Positions 1 through 8,090 of a stretch of DNA of 64,000 nucleotides are shown here, piece by piece. A program made the position numbers and the translations under genes. Position 1 is the first letter of the stretch; each line of letters starts with the position of its first letter. The stretch is taken from assembly GCA_025359085.1 (NCBI GenBank), contig JANYHL010000082.1, forward strand, positions 62,001 to 126,000. The letters are read 5' to 3'. The DNA comes from Gammaproteobacteria bacterium (GTDB taxonomy: Bacteria; Pseudomonadota; Gammaproteobacteria; Burkholderiales; Burkholderiaceae_C). Below the pieces are notes generated by a model. The model was not told the origin of the DNA. It worked only from the letters and a program-made list of their open reading frames with translations, and searched no databases.

Positions 1-192
1 TCGCGTGGGGTCATGTCGCTCGGCGACAGAGCTGCGGAGTTCGTCACCCACTACTCGGACTTCCGCCGTGAGGGCGGTCGAATCCATGCGGGCCGGGAAG
101 ACCAGTTCGCGGTTGGGCAATACATCGGTTACTCGATCATCGATAGCGTCGAGTATCCTGAAACCATGCCAGACAGCGATTTCGCACCGTGA
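1..192 (+). CDS. C-terminal fragment of an unrecognised protein (cut by window edge)
   Basis: Frame 1 is open from the first base to a TGA at 190-192 and gives 63 residues, ending ...DSVEYPETMPDSDFAP. The fragment is acidic and mixed in composition with no membrane segment, and it lies upstream of the RpfE-like gene on the same strand. I do not recognise the family. The overlapping open frame that begins at base 5 has low-complexity Ser/Arg-rich content and is not credible. A real gene is likely because the composition looks natural, but its start lies outside the window. Confidence 0.5.
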   Translation, partial: SRGVMSLGDRAAEFVTHYSDFRREGGRIHAGREDQFAVGQYIGYSIIDSVEYPETMPDSDFAP

Positions 193-332
193 GTTTTTGA
201 CCTGCCGCGGGGCTACAGTGGCATTGGATATGAATTCATTCGCGGGGGCGGAGCTTGGCATATTGCCTTGCAAGACCGGCGCCGCTGCACCTTGCCCCGC
301 CTGTGGTGGCCGCCATGCGGGACAATCCACCC

Positions 333-1277
333 ATGCACCTCCTGATTCCATTCGCCTTTTGCAGTTCCGAGGGCTGCCGCCCGGCGCTGGCGCCGCTCCA
401 GCTCCCGAACCTTCAAAAACTGCTGCGCCGCCTGACAGCGCAGCCGATGGACAGCGGCGACGAAGCCAGTCTGTCGCCACCGCACGAACGCGCCTTGGCG
501 CGCGCCCTGGGTTTGCCGACGCAGGACGGCTTGATTCCTTGGGCCGCGCTGCAGGCGCAAACCACCCTGGCCGCCGCGACCGACTCGGCCTGGGCCTTCA
601 TCACCCCCTGCCACTGGCGCACCGGGGCCAAGCATGTCGCCATGGGCGGCGTGCCGCTGCCTGATTTTGAGGCGAAGGAATCTCTTGCCCTGCTGACCGC
701 GATGCAGCCCTATTTTGCTGAAGACGGCATCCGCTTGCACTACGAGAAGCCTGGGCGTTGGCTGGCCTGCGGCGATAGGTTCAATGGCCTGCCCACGGCC
801 TCGCTGGACCGCGTGGCCGGGCGCGACGTGGCGCCCTGGCTGCCCGGCACCAGCAACGCGATTCCCTTGCAACGCCTGCAAAGTGAAATGCAGATGCTGC
901 TCTACCACCACCCGGTCAACGACGCCCGTTCAGCGCGTGGCGTGCCGAGCGTCAACTCGTTCTGGGTCAGCGGCAGCGGCGTCTTGCCCGAGTTGCCGCG
1001 CGTTGCGGCCGCTGCGTCCCCACCGGTGGTGGTGAGCAGCTTGCGCGCTGCAGCCCTGACCGAAGACTGGCCCGCCTGGGTGCAAGCCTGGCAAGCGCTG
1101 GACGGCACCGAATGCGCCGCGCTGTGGGCCACGCTGAATCAAGGTGGTAGCGCTGAACTCACCTTGTGTGGCGAACGCAACGCCCAGACCTTCAGCGCCG
1201 AACCAGCCTCGTTTCTCCAAAAAATTTCAGATCTTTTTGGCTCCAAGCCCCCGTCCCTATTGCTTGAGCAGCTATGA
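333..1277 (+). CDS. RpfE-like / phosphoglycerate-mutase-annotated protein upstream of recJ
   Basis: A 314-residue protein starting MHLLIPFAFCSSEGCR. This ATG is preferred over an upstream in-frame ATG at 255 because the N-terminus here is the one typical of the family. In xanthomonads the gene beside recJ is rpfE, and comamonads carry a homologue in the same place, often annotated as a regulator or phosphoglycerate mutase. No catalytic motif is obvious, so the biochemical role is unknown. Its stop overlaps the recJ start (ATGA), implying translational coupling. The last ten or so codons lie in copy 1 of the dispersed AT-rich repeat, so the C-terminus is probably repeat-derived. Confidence 0.8.
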   Translation: MHLLIPFAFCSSEGCRPALAPLQLPNLQKLLRRLTAQPMDSGDEASLSPPHERALARALGLPTQDGLIPWAALQAQTTLAAATDSAWAFITPCHWRTGAKHVAMGGVPLPDFEAKESLALLTAMQPYFAEDGIRLHYEKPGRWLACGDRFNGLPTASLDRVAGRDVAPWLPGTSNAIPLQRLQSEMQMLLYHHPVNDARSARGVPSVNSFWVSGSGVLPELPRVAAAASPPVVVSSLRAAALTEDWPAWVQAWQALDGTECAALWATLNQGGSAELTLCGERNAQTFSAEPASFLQKISDLFGSKPPSLLLEQL

Positions 1278-1287
1278 AAATATTAGT
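1243..1287 (+). repeat. dispersed AT-rich repeat, copy 1 (spans RpfE-like/recJ junction)
   Basis: Contains the conserved AAGCCCCCGTCCCTATTGC block followed by GCTATGAAAATATTAG. It is closest to copy 6 at 31999, which shares GTCCCTATTGC. The GCTAT arm provides the ATG of recJ and the other half encodes the end of the upstream gene. Confidence 0.7.
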
Positions 1288-2998
1288 CCGAGAGATTCCG
1301 CCCCGCTCTGCCTGGGCGCTGGAGCAAGCCGGCATTCACCCGCTGCTGGCCCAGCTTTATGCCGCGCGCGGCGTGCAAAGCGTGCAGGAACTTGACGACG
1401 GCCTGGCGCGCTTGATTGCGCCCACTGAAATGCGGGGTTTGAGCGCGGCAGCGGCCCTGCTGGCCGACGCGATGGCGGCTGACAAAAAACTCTGCATCGT
1501 GGCCGACTATGACTGCGACGGCGCCACCGCCTGCGCGGTCGGCATTCGGGGCTTGCGCCTGCTCGGTGCCAAGCATGTGACCTACATCGTGCCCGACCGC
1601 GTGGTCGACGGCTACGGCCTGACGTCACCGATTTCAGAACGCGTCAAGGCCAGCGGTGCGGACGTGCTGATCACGGTGGATAACGGCATCGCCAGTTTTG
1701 ACGGTGTCGCCACCGCGCGTGCGCTGGGCCTGCAGGTGCTGGTGACGGACCACCACTTGCCCGCCAGCCGGGACGGCCAGATCGTGTTGCCCGAGGCGGA
1801 TGTGATCGTCAACCCGAACCAACCCGGCTGCACGTTTGCCAGCAAATCCATCGCCGGTGTCGGCGTGATGTTTTATGTGTTGCTGGCGCTGCGCGCCGAG
1901 CTGCGGCAACGGGGCGTGTTCAATGCAGCCACGCAACCGAAACTCGATGCCCTGCTGCCGCTGGTGGCCCTGGGCACGGTGGCCGATGTGGTCAAGCTCG
2001 ACGCGAACAACCGCCGCCTCGTGGCCCAAGGGCTAAAAAGGGTGCGAGCCCTGATGCTGCCTACCGGATTAGCTTCACTTTTCATAGCAGCCGGACGCGA
2101 CGCCACAAGCGCCACCACCTTCGACTTTGGCTTTGCTTTGGGGCCGCGCATCAACGCCGCCGGGCGCCTGTCCGACATGACCTTGGGCATTGAATGCCTG
2201 CTGACTGACGACGCGGCGCGCGGCTTGGAGCTGGCCAAAGCACTTGACGGCATCAACCGCGAGCGCCGTGAGATTGAAGGCAGCATGCGCGAACAGGCTT
2301 TGGCCGTGGCCGAAGCGTTGTTTAACGACAACGAGGAGCCACCCGCCGCCATCTGCGTGTTTGATGCCGACTTTCACGAAGGCGTGGTCGGCATCGTGGC
2401 CTCGCGCATCAAGGACAAGCTGCACCGCCCGACCTTTGTCTTTGCCGCCAGTGGCGCACCCGGACACGCGCATGAGCTCAAAGGCTCGGGCCGGTCCATC
2501 CCCGGCTTTCACCTGCGCGACGCGCTCGACCTGGTGGCCAAGCGCCACCCCGGCGTGCTGCTGCGTTTTGGCGGCCATGCCATGGCGGCCGGCTGCACCC
2601 TTGCCAAAGAAAATTTGGCCACCTTTGAGCAGAGCCTGAGCCAGGTGGCGCAGGAGTGGCTGGATGCCGCCACTTTGCTGCGCCGCCTCGACACCGACGG
2701 CCCGCTCAAACCCGAGTACCGCCGGGTCGAACTGGTGGATGTGCTGCACAAAGAGGTGTGGGGCCAGGGCTTTGCGCCGCCCACTTTCAGCGAAGAGGTG
2801 GAGGTCGTGTCGCAACGCCTGGTGGGGGAGAAACACCTGGCGCTCAAGCTCAAGCACCAGGGCCAGCCGGTGGACGGTATCTGGTTTGGCCACACCGAAC
2901 CGCTGCCGGCGCGCGTCAAGCTTGCGTTCCGGCTGGATGCCGACGCCTGGAACGGCATGCGCCGGGTGCGGTTTTTGGTGGAGGCGGCGGAGCTGTAA
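1274..2998 (+). CDS. recJ: single-stranded-DNA-specific 5'-3' exonuclease RecJ
   Basis: 574 residues, the usual RecJ length. RecJ degrades single-stranded DNA 5' to 3' in RecF-pathway recombination and mismatch repair. Metal-binding DHH-superfamily motifs are visible in order: DYDCDG (78-83), TVDNG (134-138), TDHH (158-161) and GPRINAAGRL. The C-terminal DHHA1 part carries GSGRSIPGFHLRDAL and RFGGHAMAAG. The ATG overlaps the upstream stop by ATGA. Both the start codon region (copy 1) and a weak internal copy (about residues 258-272) coincide with the dispersed repeat. The identification is secure. Confidence 0.97.
   Translation: MKILVREIPPRSAWALEQAGIHPLLAQLYAARGVQSVQELDDGLARLIAPTEMRGLSAAAALLADAMAADKKLCIVADYDCDGATACAVGIRGLRLLGAKHVTYIVPDRVVDGYGLTSPISERVKASGADVLITVDNGIASFDGVATARALGLQVLVTDHHLPASRDGQIVLPEADVIVNPNQPGCTFASKSIAGVGVMFYVLLALRAELRQRGVFNAATQPKLDALLPLVALGTVADVVKLDANNRRLVAQGLKRVRALMLPTGLASLFIAAGRDATSATTFDFGFALGPRINAAGRLSDMTLGIECLLTDDAARGLELAKALDGINRERREIEGSMREQALAVAEALFNDNEEPPAAICVFDADFHEGVVGIVASRIKDKLHRPTFVFAASGAPGHAHELKGSGRSIPGFHLRDALDLVAKRHPGVLLRFGGHAMAAGCTLAKENLATFEQSLSQVAQEWLDAATLLRRLDTDGPLKPEYRRVELVDVLHKEVWGQGFAPPTFSEEVEVVSQRLVGEKHLALKLKHQGQPVDGIWFGHTEPLPARVKLAFRLDADAWNGMRRVRFLVEAAEL
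2045..2090 (+). repeat. dispersed AT-rich repeat, copy 2 (weak, inside recJ)
   Basis: An AGCCCT block, a 20-odd base spacer, then AGCTTCACTTTTCATAGCA resembling the GCTAT-n-ATAGC arm of the other copies. It lies in frame within recJ. The match is degenerate and could be chance. Confidence 0.4.
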
Positions 2999-3024
2999 AC
3001 GCCTGCCTATGCGAAAATGCTCTT

Positions 3025-3924
3025 GTGATCTCCCATCTCAACGCCGACCTTCATTCCCACTCCACGGTTTCCGACGGCACGCTGACGCCTGAAGCCCTGG
3101 CGGCCCGTGCCAAAGCCAATGGGGTGGAGTTGTGGGCGCTCACGGACCACGATGAAATTGGCGGTCAGGCGCGCGCTGCCGCCGCCGCCCAGGCCTTGGG
3201 CATGGACTACCTCACCGGGGTTGAGATTTCTGTCACGTTCCTGCATCAAACTGTCCACATTGTGGGTTTGGGTTTTGACGCCGACAACGCAGCGCTGGTC
3301 AACGGCCTGCGGCAAACCCGGGGCGGACGCGAACAGCGCGCCCGGGAGATGGCGGCGGGGCTGGCGAAAGTCGGCATTCAAGGTGCTTTTGAGGGCGCGC
3401 TCAAGTACGCGGGCAACCGCGACCTGATCTCACGCACGCACTTTGCCCGTTTCCTGGTGGAGTCGGGCGTTTGCCGAGAAACTTATGAGGTCTTTCGAAA
3501 ATACCTGACCGAAGGCAAGCCCGGCTTTGTTGAACACCGCTGGGCCAGCCTGAAAGACGCTGTGACCTGGATCACGCAGGCCGGTGGTCTGGCGGTGATT
3601 GCGCACCCGGCGCGCTACAAATTTTCTGCCAATGAAGAATTTGCCCTGTTTACCGAATTCAAGGGGTACGGCGGACGCGGCGTCGAAGTGGTCACCGGCA
3701 GCCACACCCCAGCCGAATACATCAGCTATGCCGACGCCGCGCGCGAGTTCGGCCTGGCGGCCTCGCGCGGCAGCGACTTCCACAGCCCCGACGAGAGCCA
3801 CACCGAGATTGGCACCCTGCCGTCCTTACCGGGTCAACTGACGCCGGTCTGGGACTTGCTGGCCGAGCGGATTCAAACCGCGTCTCACCCCAGCTTGGGG
3901 GCCGCCCCCTCCGCAATTCCTTAA
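3025..3924 (+). CDS. PHP-domain 3',5'-nucleoside bisphosphate phosphatase / RNase AM (YciV/RnmA-type)
   Basis: 299 residues from a GTG start, VISHLNADLHSHSTVSDGT. The frame is open further upstream, but only as recJ shadow. The PHP signature DLHSHS near the N-terminus, LTDHDEIGG, and HP and SDFHSPDE further on are the metal ligands of this family. Characterised relatives hydrolyse 3',5'-bisphosphate nucleotides and trim short RNA 5' ends. The gene follows recJ by 26 bases and precedes the EamA transporter by 7, so all are probably co-transcribed. In E. coli the family member (YciV) neighbours yciO, and a YciO gene also lies close downstream here. Function is by family inference. Confidence 0.85.
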   Translation: MISHLNADLHSHSTVSDGTLTPEALAARAKANGVELWALTDHDEIGGQARAAAAAQALGMDYLTGVEISVTFLHQTVHIVGLGFDADNAALVNGLRQTRGGREQRAREMAAGLAKVGIQGAFEGALKYAGNRDLISRTHFARFLVESGVCRETYEVFRKYLTEGKPGFVEHRWASLKDAVTWITQAGGLAVIAHPARYKFSANEEFALFTEFKGYGGRGVEVVTGSHTPAEYISYADAAREFGLAASRGSDFHSPDESHTEIGTLPSLPGQLTPVWDLLAERIQTASHPSLGAAPSAIP

Positions 3925-3931
3925 CGCCTCC

Positions 3932-4831
3932 ATGGCATTCTGGCGCACTCAGCAAGGGGCTGGCATTTCTCTGATTATGCTGGCGACCCTGGCCTTTGCG
4001 GTCCTCGACACCGTCACCAAACACGTCGTCACGCTGGTGCCGGTGCTGATGCTGCTGTGGTTTCGCTATGTGTTTCAGGCGGTGTTGACCTTGGTGCTGC
4101 GCTTTCCGGTGCAGCAGCGCAGTTTGTTCAGCACCCCCAATCCGCGCTTTCAAACGCTGCGCGGCGTGCTGCTGCTCATTACCAGCGGCTGCTCATTTTT
4201 TGGCCTTCGTTATTTGCCCGTAGGTGAATTCACCGCGATGGTGATGTTGTCGCCGCTTGTCGCCACGGCCATGGCTGCCTGGGTGCTGAAAGACCATGTG
4301 TCGCATCGGCGCTGGCTGCTGATGACTTGCGGCCTGGTCGGCGTTTTGCTGGTGGTTCGTCCCGGTGGTCAGGTGTTCGGCTGGGCCCTGCTGTTTCCGG
4401 TGCTGCTGGTGACCTCCTACGGCTGGTTTCAGGTGCTCACCAGTCGCTTGAGCAGCGAAGAAAACCCCTACACAACGCACTTTTACACCGGTCTGGTGGG
4501 CGCGGTGGTGATGAGTCCGATCGTGATTTTCAGTTGGAACACCGCCGCCCTGCTGAGCTATTGGCCGTGGTTTGTGCTGGTCGGATTTTTAGGCACCTTT
4601 GGCCACTTGATGTTGATTCGGGCCTATGCCCGCGCCTCGGCCCCGGTGCTCACGCCCTACCTGTATTCGCAAATTGCCTTCGCCACCTTGGCGGGCTGGA
4701 TGGTGTTCCAGCATGTGCCTGACGCCTTGGCCTGGTTGGGCATTGCCGTGATTGCGGCCAGCGGCGTGGGCAATGCGGTGCTGTCAGCGCACGAAGTGGC
4801 CAAGCAGCGCCGTCCTGCCACTGCCGCTTAA
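3932..4831 (+). CDS. EamA-family (DMT) transporter
   Basis: 299 residues, almost entirely hydrophobic, with roughly ten predicted membrane helices in two repeated EamA halves. The first includes LIMLATLAFAVLDTVTKHVV; the second begins about residue 150 with a cytosolic loop SRLSSEENPY between the halves. Members export metabolites or amino acids across the inner membrane; the substrate cannot be told from sequence. It begins 7 bases after the PHP phosphatase gene, suggesting the same transcript. Confidence 0.85.
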   Translation: MAFWRTQQGAGISLIMLATLAFAVLDTVTKHVVTLVPVLMLLWFRYVFQAVLTLVLRFPVQQRSLFSTPNPRFQTLRGVLLLITSGCSFFGLRYLPVGEFTAMVMLSPLVATAMAAWVLKDHVSHRRWLLMTCGLVGVLLVVRPGGQVFGWALLFPVLLVTSYGWFQVLTSRLSSEENPYTTHFYTGLVGAVVMSPIVIFSWNTAALLSYWPWFVLVGFLGTFGHLMLIRAYARASAPVLTPYLYSQIAFATLAGWMVFQHVPDALAWLGIAVIAASGVGNAVLSAHEVAKQRRPATAA

Positions 4832-4889
4832 GCAGTATTTGCGGCAGCGCTGCCCTTCTGATTGACCCAACTTCACCGACAATACGCCC

Positions 4890-5513
4890 ATGCCTCAACT
4901 GTTCGAAGTTCATCCTGTCAACCCGCAACCCCGCTTGCTCAAGCAGGCCATCGCGCTGCTCGACCAAGGGGACATCCTGGCGGTCCCAACCGACTCCAGC
5001 TACGCCCTGGTTTGCCACCTGGACGACAAGGCAGCGGCCGACAAACTACGCCAAATCCGCGGCGTGGACGACAAACACCACCTGACGCTGTTGTGCCGCG
5101 ACCTCTCCGAACTGGCCAACTACGCGCAGGTGGACAACCAGCAGTTTCGGCGCATCAAGTCGGCCACGCCTGGGCCCTACACCTTCATTCTGCAAGCCAG
5201 CAAGGAAGTGCCACGCCGCCTGAGCCACCCCTCACGCAAGACCATTGGTCTGCGCGTGCCCGAGCACAAGGTCTTGCAGGCGCTGCTGGACCTGCACCAC
5301 GGCCCGCTGCTGGCAACCACCTTGATCCCGCCGGGTGAAACCGAGCCCATCAATGACGCAGAGGAAATTCGTGAGCGCTACAAAAAACAGATTGCGGCCG
5401 TGATTGACGCTGGCGCCTGCCCGCGCGAGCCCACCACAGTCGTCGATTTGACCGAATCGGAGCCCGTCATTGTCCGCCAGGGTCGAGGTCCGCTGGCCGC
5501 TCTTGGCTTATAA
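4890..5513 (+). CDS. yciO: YciO, Sua5/YciO/YrdC-family protein
   Basis: 207 residues of the TsaC/YciO fold. The nucleotide/carbamoyl-binding region VPTDSSYALVCHLDDK is near residue 30, followed by RQIRGVDDKHHLTLLCRDL, TPGPYTFIL and SHPSRKTIGLRVP. TsaC relatives make threonylcarbamoyl-AMP for the t6A modification of tRNA. YciO is the shorter paralogue, with weak or uncertain activity, often annotated L-threonylcarbamoyladenylate synthase. The length and sequence fit YciO better than TsaC. Confidence 0.88.
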   Translation: MPQLFEVHPVNPQPRLLKQAIALLDQGDILAVPTDSSYALVCHLDDKAAADKLRQIRGVDDKHHLTLLCRDLSELANYAQVDNQQFRRIKSATPGPYTFILQASKEVPRRLSHPSRKTIGLRVPEHKVLQALLDLHHGPLLATTLIPPGETEPINDAEEIRERYKKQIAAVIDAGACPREPTTVVDLTESEPVIVRQGRGPLAALGL

Positions 5514-5545
5514 GACACCGATCAAACCCATCAGATATTGACCCC

Positions 5546-6214
5546 ATGGATATTGCCAACCTGATTCAAACCGTTGCCTTGTACGCGTTGCCGGTGCTGT
5601 TCGCCATCACGGTGCATGAGGCCGCGCACGGCTATGTCGCCCGACATTTTGGTGACAACACGGCCTATGTGCTGGGGCGCGTCACACTCAACCCGCTCAA
5701 GCACATCGACCCGGTGGGCACTATTTTGATGCCGCTGCTGCTGTACTTTGCGACCTCGGGCGCGTTCCTGTTCGGCTATGCCAAGCCGGTGCCGGTACGC
5801 TTTGACAAGCTGCGCAATCCCAAGCGCGACATGGTCTGGGTAGCGCTGGCCGGGCCAGGGGTCAATTTCATCCAGGCCTTTCTCTGGGGGGCGCTGCTTT
5901 TCATACTCAAAGGCACGGGCGTGGCCGAGCCTTTTTTTACCAAGATGGCACAAGGCGGCATTCTGGTCAATCTGGTGATGTTTGCCTTCAATCTGTTCCC
6001 GCTGCCGCCACTCGACGGTGGACGCATTCTGGTCGGACTGTTGCCCTACCGTCAGGCCGAACTGGTGTCGAGAGTGGAGCCCTGGGGGTTTTTCATTGTG
6101 ATGGCACTGGTGATTTCAGGCATTGTCAGCACGCTTTGGCTGCAACCCCTGATGGCGCTGAGCTACTTCGTACTTGACATCTTGCTCACCCCGTTTGCCC
6201 TGATTTTTGGCTAA
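5546..6214 (+). CDS. site-2 protease family (M50) membrane metalloprotease
   Basis: 222 residues with several membrane helices. The zinc motif HEAAH (H24, E25, H28) sits in the first helix and the third ligand motif PPLDGGRI (D157) in a later one, the classic M50 pattern. It lacks a PDZ domain, unlike RseP, and matches the short YwhC-like S2P branch found next to trpS in many betaproteobacteria. It presumably cleaves membrane-embedded substrates; the target is unknown. The trpS start lies 32 bases downstream, suggesting one operon. Confidence 0.9.
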   Translation: MDIANLIQTVALYALPVLFAITVHEAAHGYVARHFGDNTAYVLGRVTLNPLKHIDPVGTILMPLLLYFATSGAFLFGYAKPVPVRFDKLRNPKRDMVWVALAGPGVNFIQAFLWGALLFILKGTGVAEPFFTKMAQGGILVNLVMFAFNLFPLPPLDGGRILVGLLPYRQAELVSRVEPWGFFIVMALVISGIVSTLWLQPLMALSYFVLDILLTPFALIFG

Positions 6215-6246
6215 CCTCCCGCCTTTATTGCCCAACCAATCCCCTT

Positions 6247-7545
6247 ATGAGTTCCACGCGCTTTCTGACCGGCATCACCACCTCCGGCACGCCCCACCTC
6301 GGCAATTATGTCGGCTCCATCCGGCCCTCGGTACGGGCCAGCCTGCGGGCCGATGTGGAGAGTTTTTATTTCCTGGCCGACTACCACGCCTTGATCAAGA
6401 TTGACGAGCCGGAGCGCATCCAGCGCTCGACGCTGGAGATCGCTGCCAGCTGGTTGGCCGCCGGACTGGACCCCGAGCGCGTTGTTTTCTATCGCCAGTC
6501 CGACGTCCCCGAAATCCCCGAACTCACCTGGCTGCTGACCTGCGTTACCTCCAAGGGCTTACTCAATCGAGCCCATGCCTACAAAGCGGCCGTGGACCAG
6601 AACACGGCTGCGCAAGAAGAACCCGACGCTGCCGTGAATGCCGGGCTCTTCATGTATCCAGTGCTGATGGCAGCCGATATTCTGATGTTCAACGCGCACA
6701 AAGTGCCCGTGGGACGTGACCAAGTGCAACACATTGAGATGGCGCGGGACATCGCGCAACGCTTCAACCATCTTTATGGCGACCACCTTACCCTGCCAGA
6801 AGCTGAAATTGAAGAAAGCGTCGCCACTCTTCCCGGCTTGGACGGGCGAAAGATGAGCAAGAGCTATGACAATCACATTCCGCTTTTTGCGCCACGTGAG
6901 CAATTACGCAAGCTGATTGCCGGCATCCTGACCGATTCACGCGCACCGGGCGAGCCCAAAGACACCGAGGGCTCAGCGCTGTTCCAGATTTACCAGGCCT
7001 TTGCCACACCGGATGAAACCGCTGCACTGCGCCAAGCCTACGTTGACGGCATCTCGTGGGCAGATGCCAAGCACCTTTTGTTTGAGCGTATTGACTTGGA
7101 GATCGGCCCCATGCGCGAGGCCTATCTGGCGCTCATGAACGATCCGGCGAGGATTGAGACCATCCTGCATTCGGGCGCTGCCAAGGCCCGTCAAATTGCT
7201 GCGCCTGTTATGCGCGAATTGCGTCAGGCAGTCGGCTTGCGGGATCTGCGCACCCAAAGCGGTAAAGCCGCCAGCACCGTCAAATCAGCTTTGCCTGTTT
7301 TCAAGCAATACCGCGAAAGCGACGGCCAGTTTTACTTCAAACTAATGGATGCTCAGGGTCGTCTGCTGCTGCAAAGTGTCGGCTTTGCCTCACCCAAAGT
7401 GGCGGGCCAGACCATTGCCCAGTTGCAGACCCAAGGCGCGAGCGCCCTGGCTGAACTGAAAGACCAGTTGCAATGGGGTTTGGACGTGCAAGCCCAGGAC
7501 ATTGCAGACGCGCTGCAAGCGCTGCTGAATGCCAAAACCCGGTAA
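6247..7545 (+). CDS. trpS: tryptophan--tRNA ligase with C-terminal extension
   Basis: 432 residues, about 100 more than the usual bacterial TrpRS of about 330. The class I HIGH-like motif is TTSGTPHLGNY near the N-terminus; KMSKS appears as GRKMSKSYDN near residue 203. The catalytic part charges tRNA-Trp. The extra tail contains DGQFYFKLMDAQGRLLLQS followed by GFASPKVAGQTIAQLQ, which resembles the small YegP/DUF1508 domain (GKFYFNLKAANHQ type). That domain assignment is my inference from memory. A tRNA-Ser gene follows 43 bases downstream. Confidence 0.95.
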   Translation: MSSTRFLTGITTSGTPHLGNYVGSIRPSVRASLRADVESFYFLADYHALIKIDEPERIQRSTLEIAASWLAAGLDPERVVFYRQSDVPEIPELTWLLTCVTSKGLLNRAHAYKAAVDQNTAAQEEPDAAVNAGLFMYPVLMAADILMFNAHKVPVGRDQVQHIEMARDIAQRFNHLYGDHLTLPEAEIEESVATLPGLDGRKMSKSYDNHIPLFAPREQLRKLIAGILTDSRAPGEPKDTEGSALFQIYQAFATPDETAALRQAYVDGISWADAKHLLFERIDLEIGPMREAYLALMNDPARIETILHSGAAKARQIAAPVMRELRQAVGLRDLRTQSGKAASTVKSALPVFKQYRESDGQFYFKLMDAQGRLLLQSVGFASPKVAGQTIAQLQTQGASALAELKDQLQWGLDVQAQDIADALQALLNAKTR

Positions 7546-7588
7546 GTGGCGGTCGGGGCCGCTGCTACAATCCAAAGCTTGAGTCGCA

Positions 7589-7676
<88 letters not shown>

Positions 7677-7690
7677 AGTAGCTAGTAAAC

Positions 7691-7712
7691 ACGGGCCTTC
7701 GGGCCTGTTTTT
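7691..7712 (+). terminator. rho-independent terminator after tRNA-Ser
   Basis: ACGGGCC-TTCG-GGCCTGT stem with one G-U pair, followed by a short T run. It ends the trpS/tRNA-Ser transcript. Confidence 0.8.
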
Positions 7713-7826
7713 ACGTCTACACCCGTCACTTCAACTGATTGCTGTATGCGCAAGACACGGAGTTCTTGAACTGCATAATCTGAACTGGTAGATACAAGAA
7801 CAGTCAATCAGGAAAGACGGCACGTC

Positions 7827-8090
7827 ATGCTCGACGACATCAAGAAAACGCTTTGAGCTGCGGCCGACAAACTGCGCGCCAACATAGATGCAGCCGAATA
7901 CAAGCCCCTGGTGCTGGGCCTGATCTTCGTCAACAACATCTCCAACACTTTTGCCGCCCGCCGCGCTGAACTCACCGCCCGGCGGACAATTATTACTTCG
8001 AGGATGCCAGCCTTGACAACCTGGCCGCCGAACTCGAAGACCGCGAATCTGACAAGGAGCTCAACACCTTCTGGTTGCCGGCAGCCGACT
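7827..8090 (+). pseudogene. hsdM: truncated, frameshifted remnant of type I restriction methyltransferase HsdM
   Basis: From ATG 7827 the frame reads MLDDIKKTL, then a TGA at 7854-7856 where HsdM proteins usually have Trp, then AAADKLRANIDAAEYKPLV and GLIFVNNISNTFAARRAELT. Homology continues after a frameshift near 7984 in another frame as DNYYFEDASLDNLAAELED and ending [10 protein letters not shown]. This is the recognisable HsdM N-terminus (about 85 codons). The rest is missing, abutting the 3' end of hemL. Together with a nonsense codon and a frameshift, the gene is dead. Its place beside tRNA-Ser suggests the scar of a lost genomic island. The 110 bases between the terminator and this ATG show nothing else. 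Confidence 0.8.

Noticed and set aside
5-664. Open frame of 219 codons at the left edge
   Set aside because: Ser/Arg/Ala-rich, overlaps a more natural frame (1-192) and the RpfE-like gene; no family resemblance.
3875-3925. Possible second copy of the GC-rich repeat at the end of the PHP gene
   Set aside because: Only a short CCCAGCTTGGGGGCCGCCCC-like stretch; too little similarity to call.
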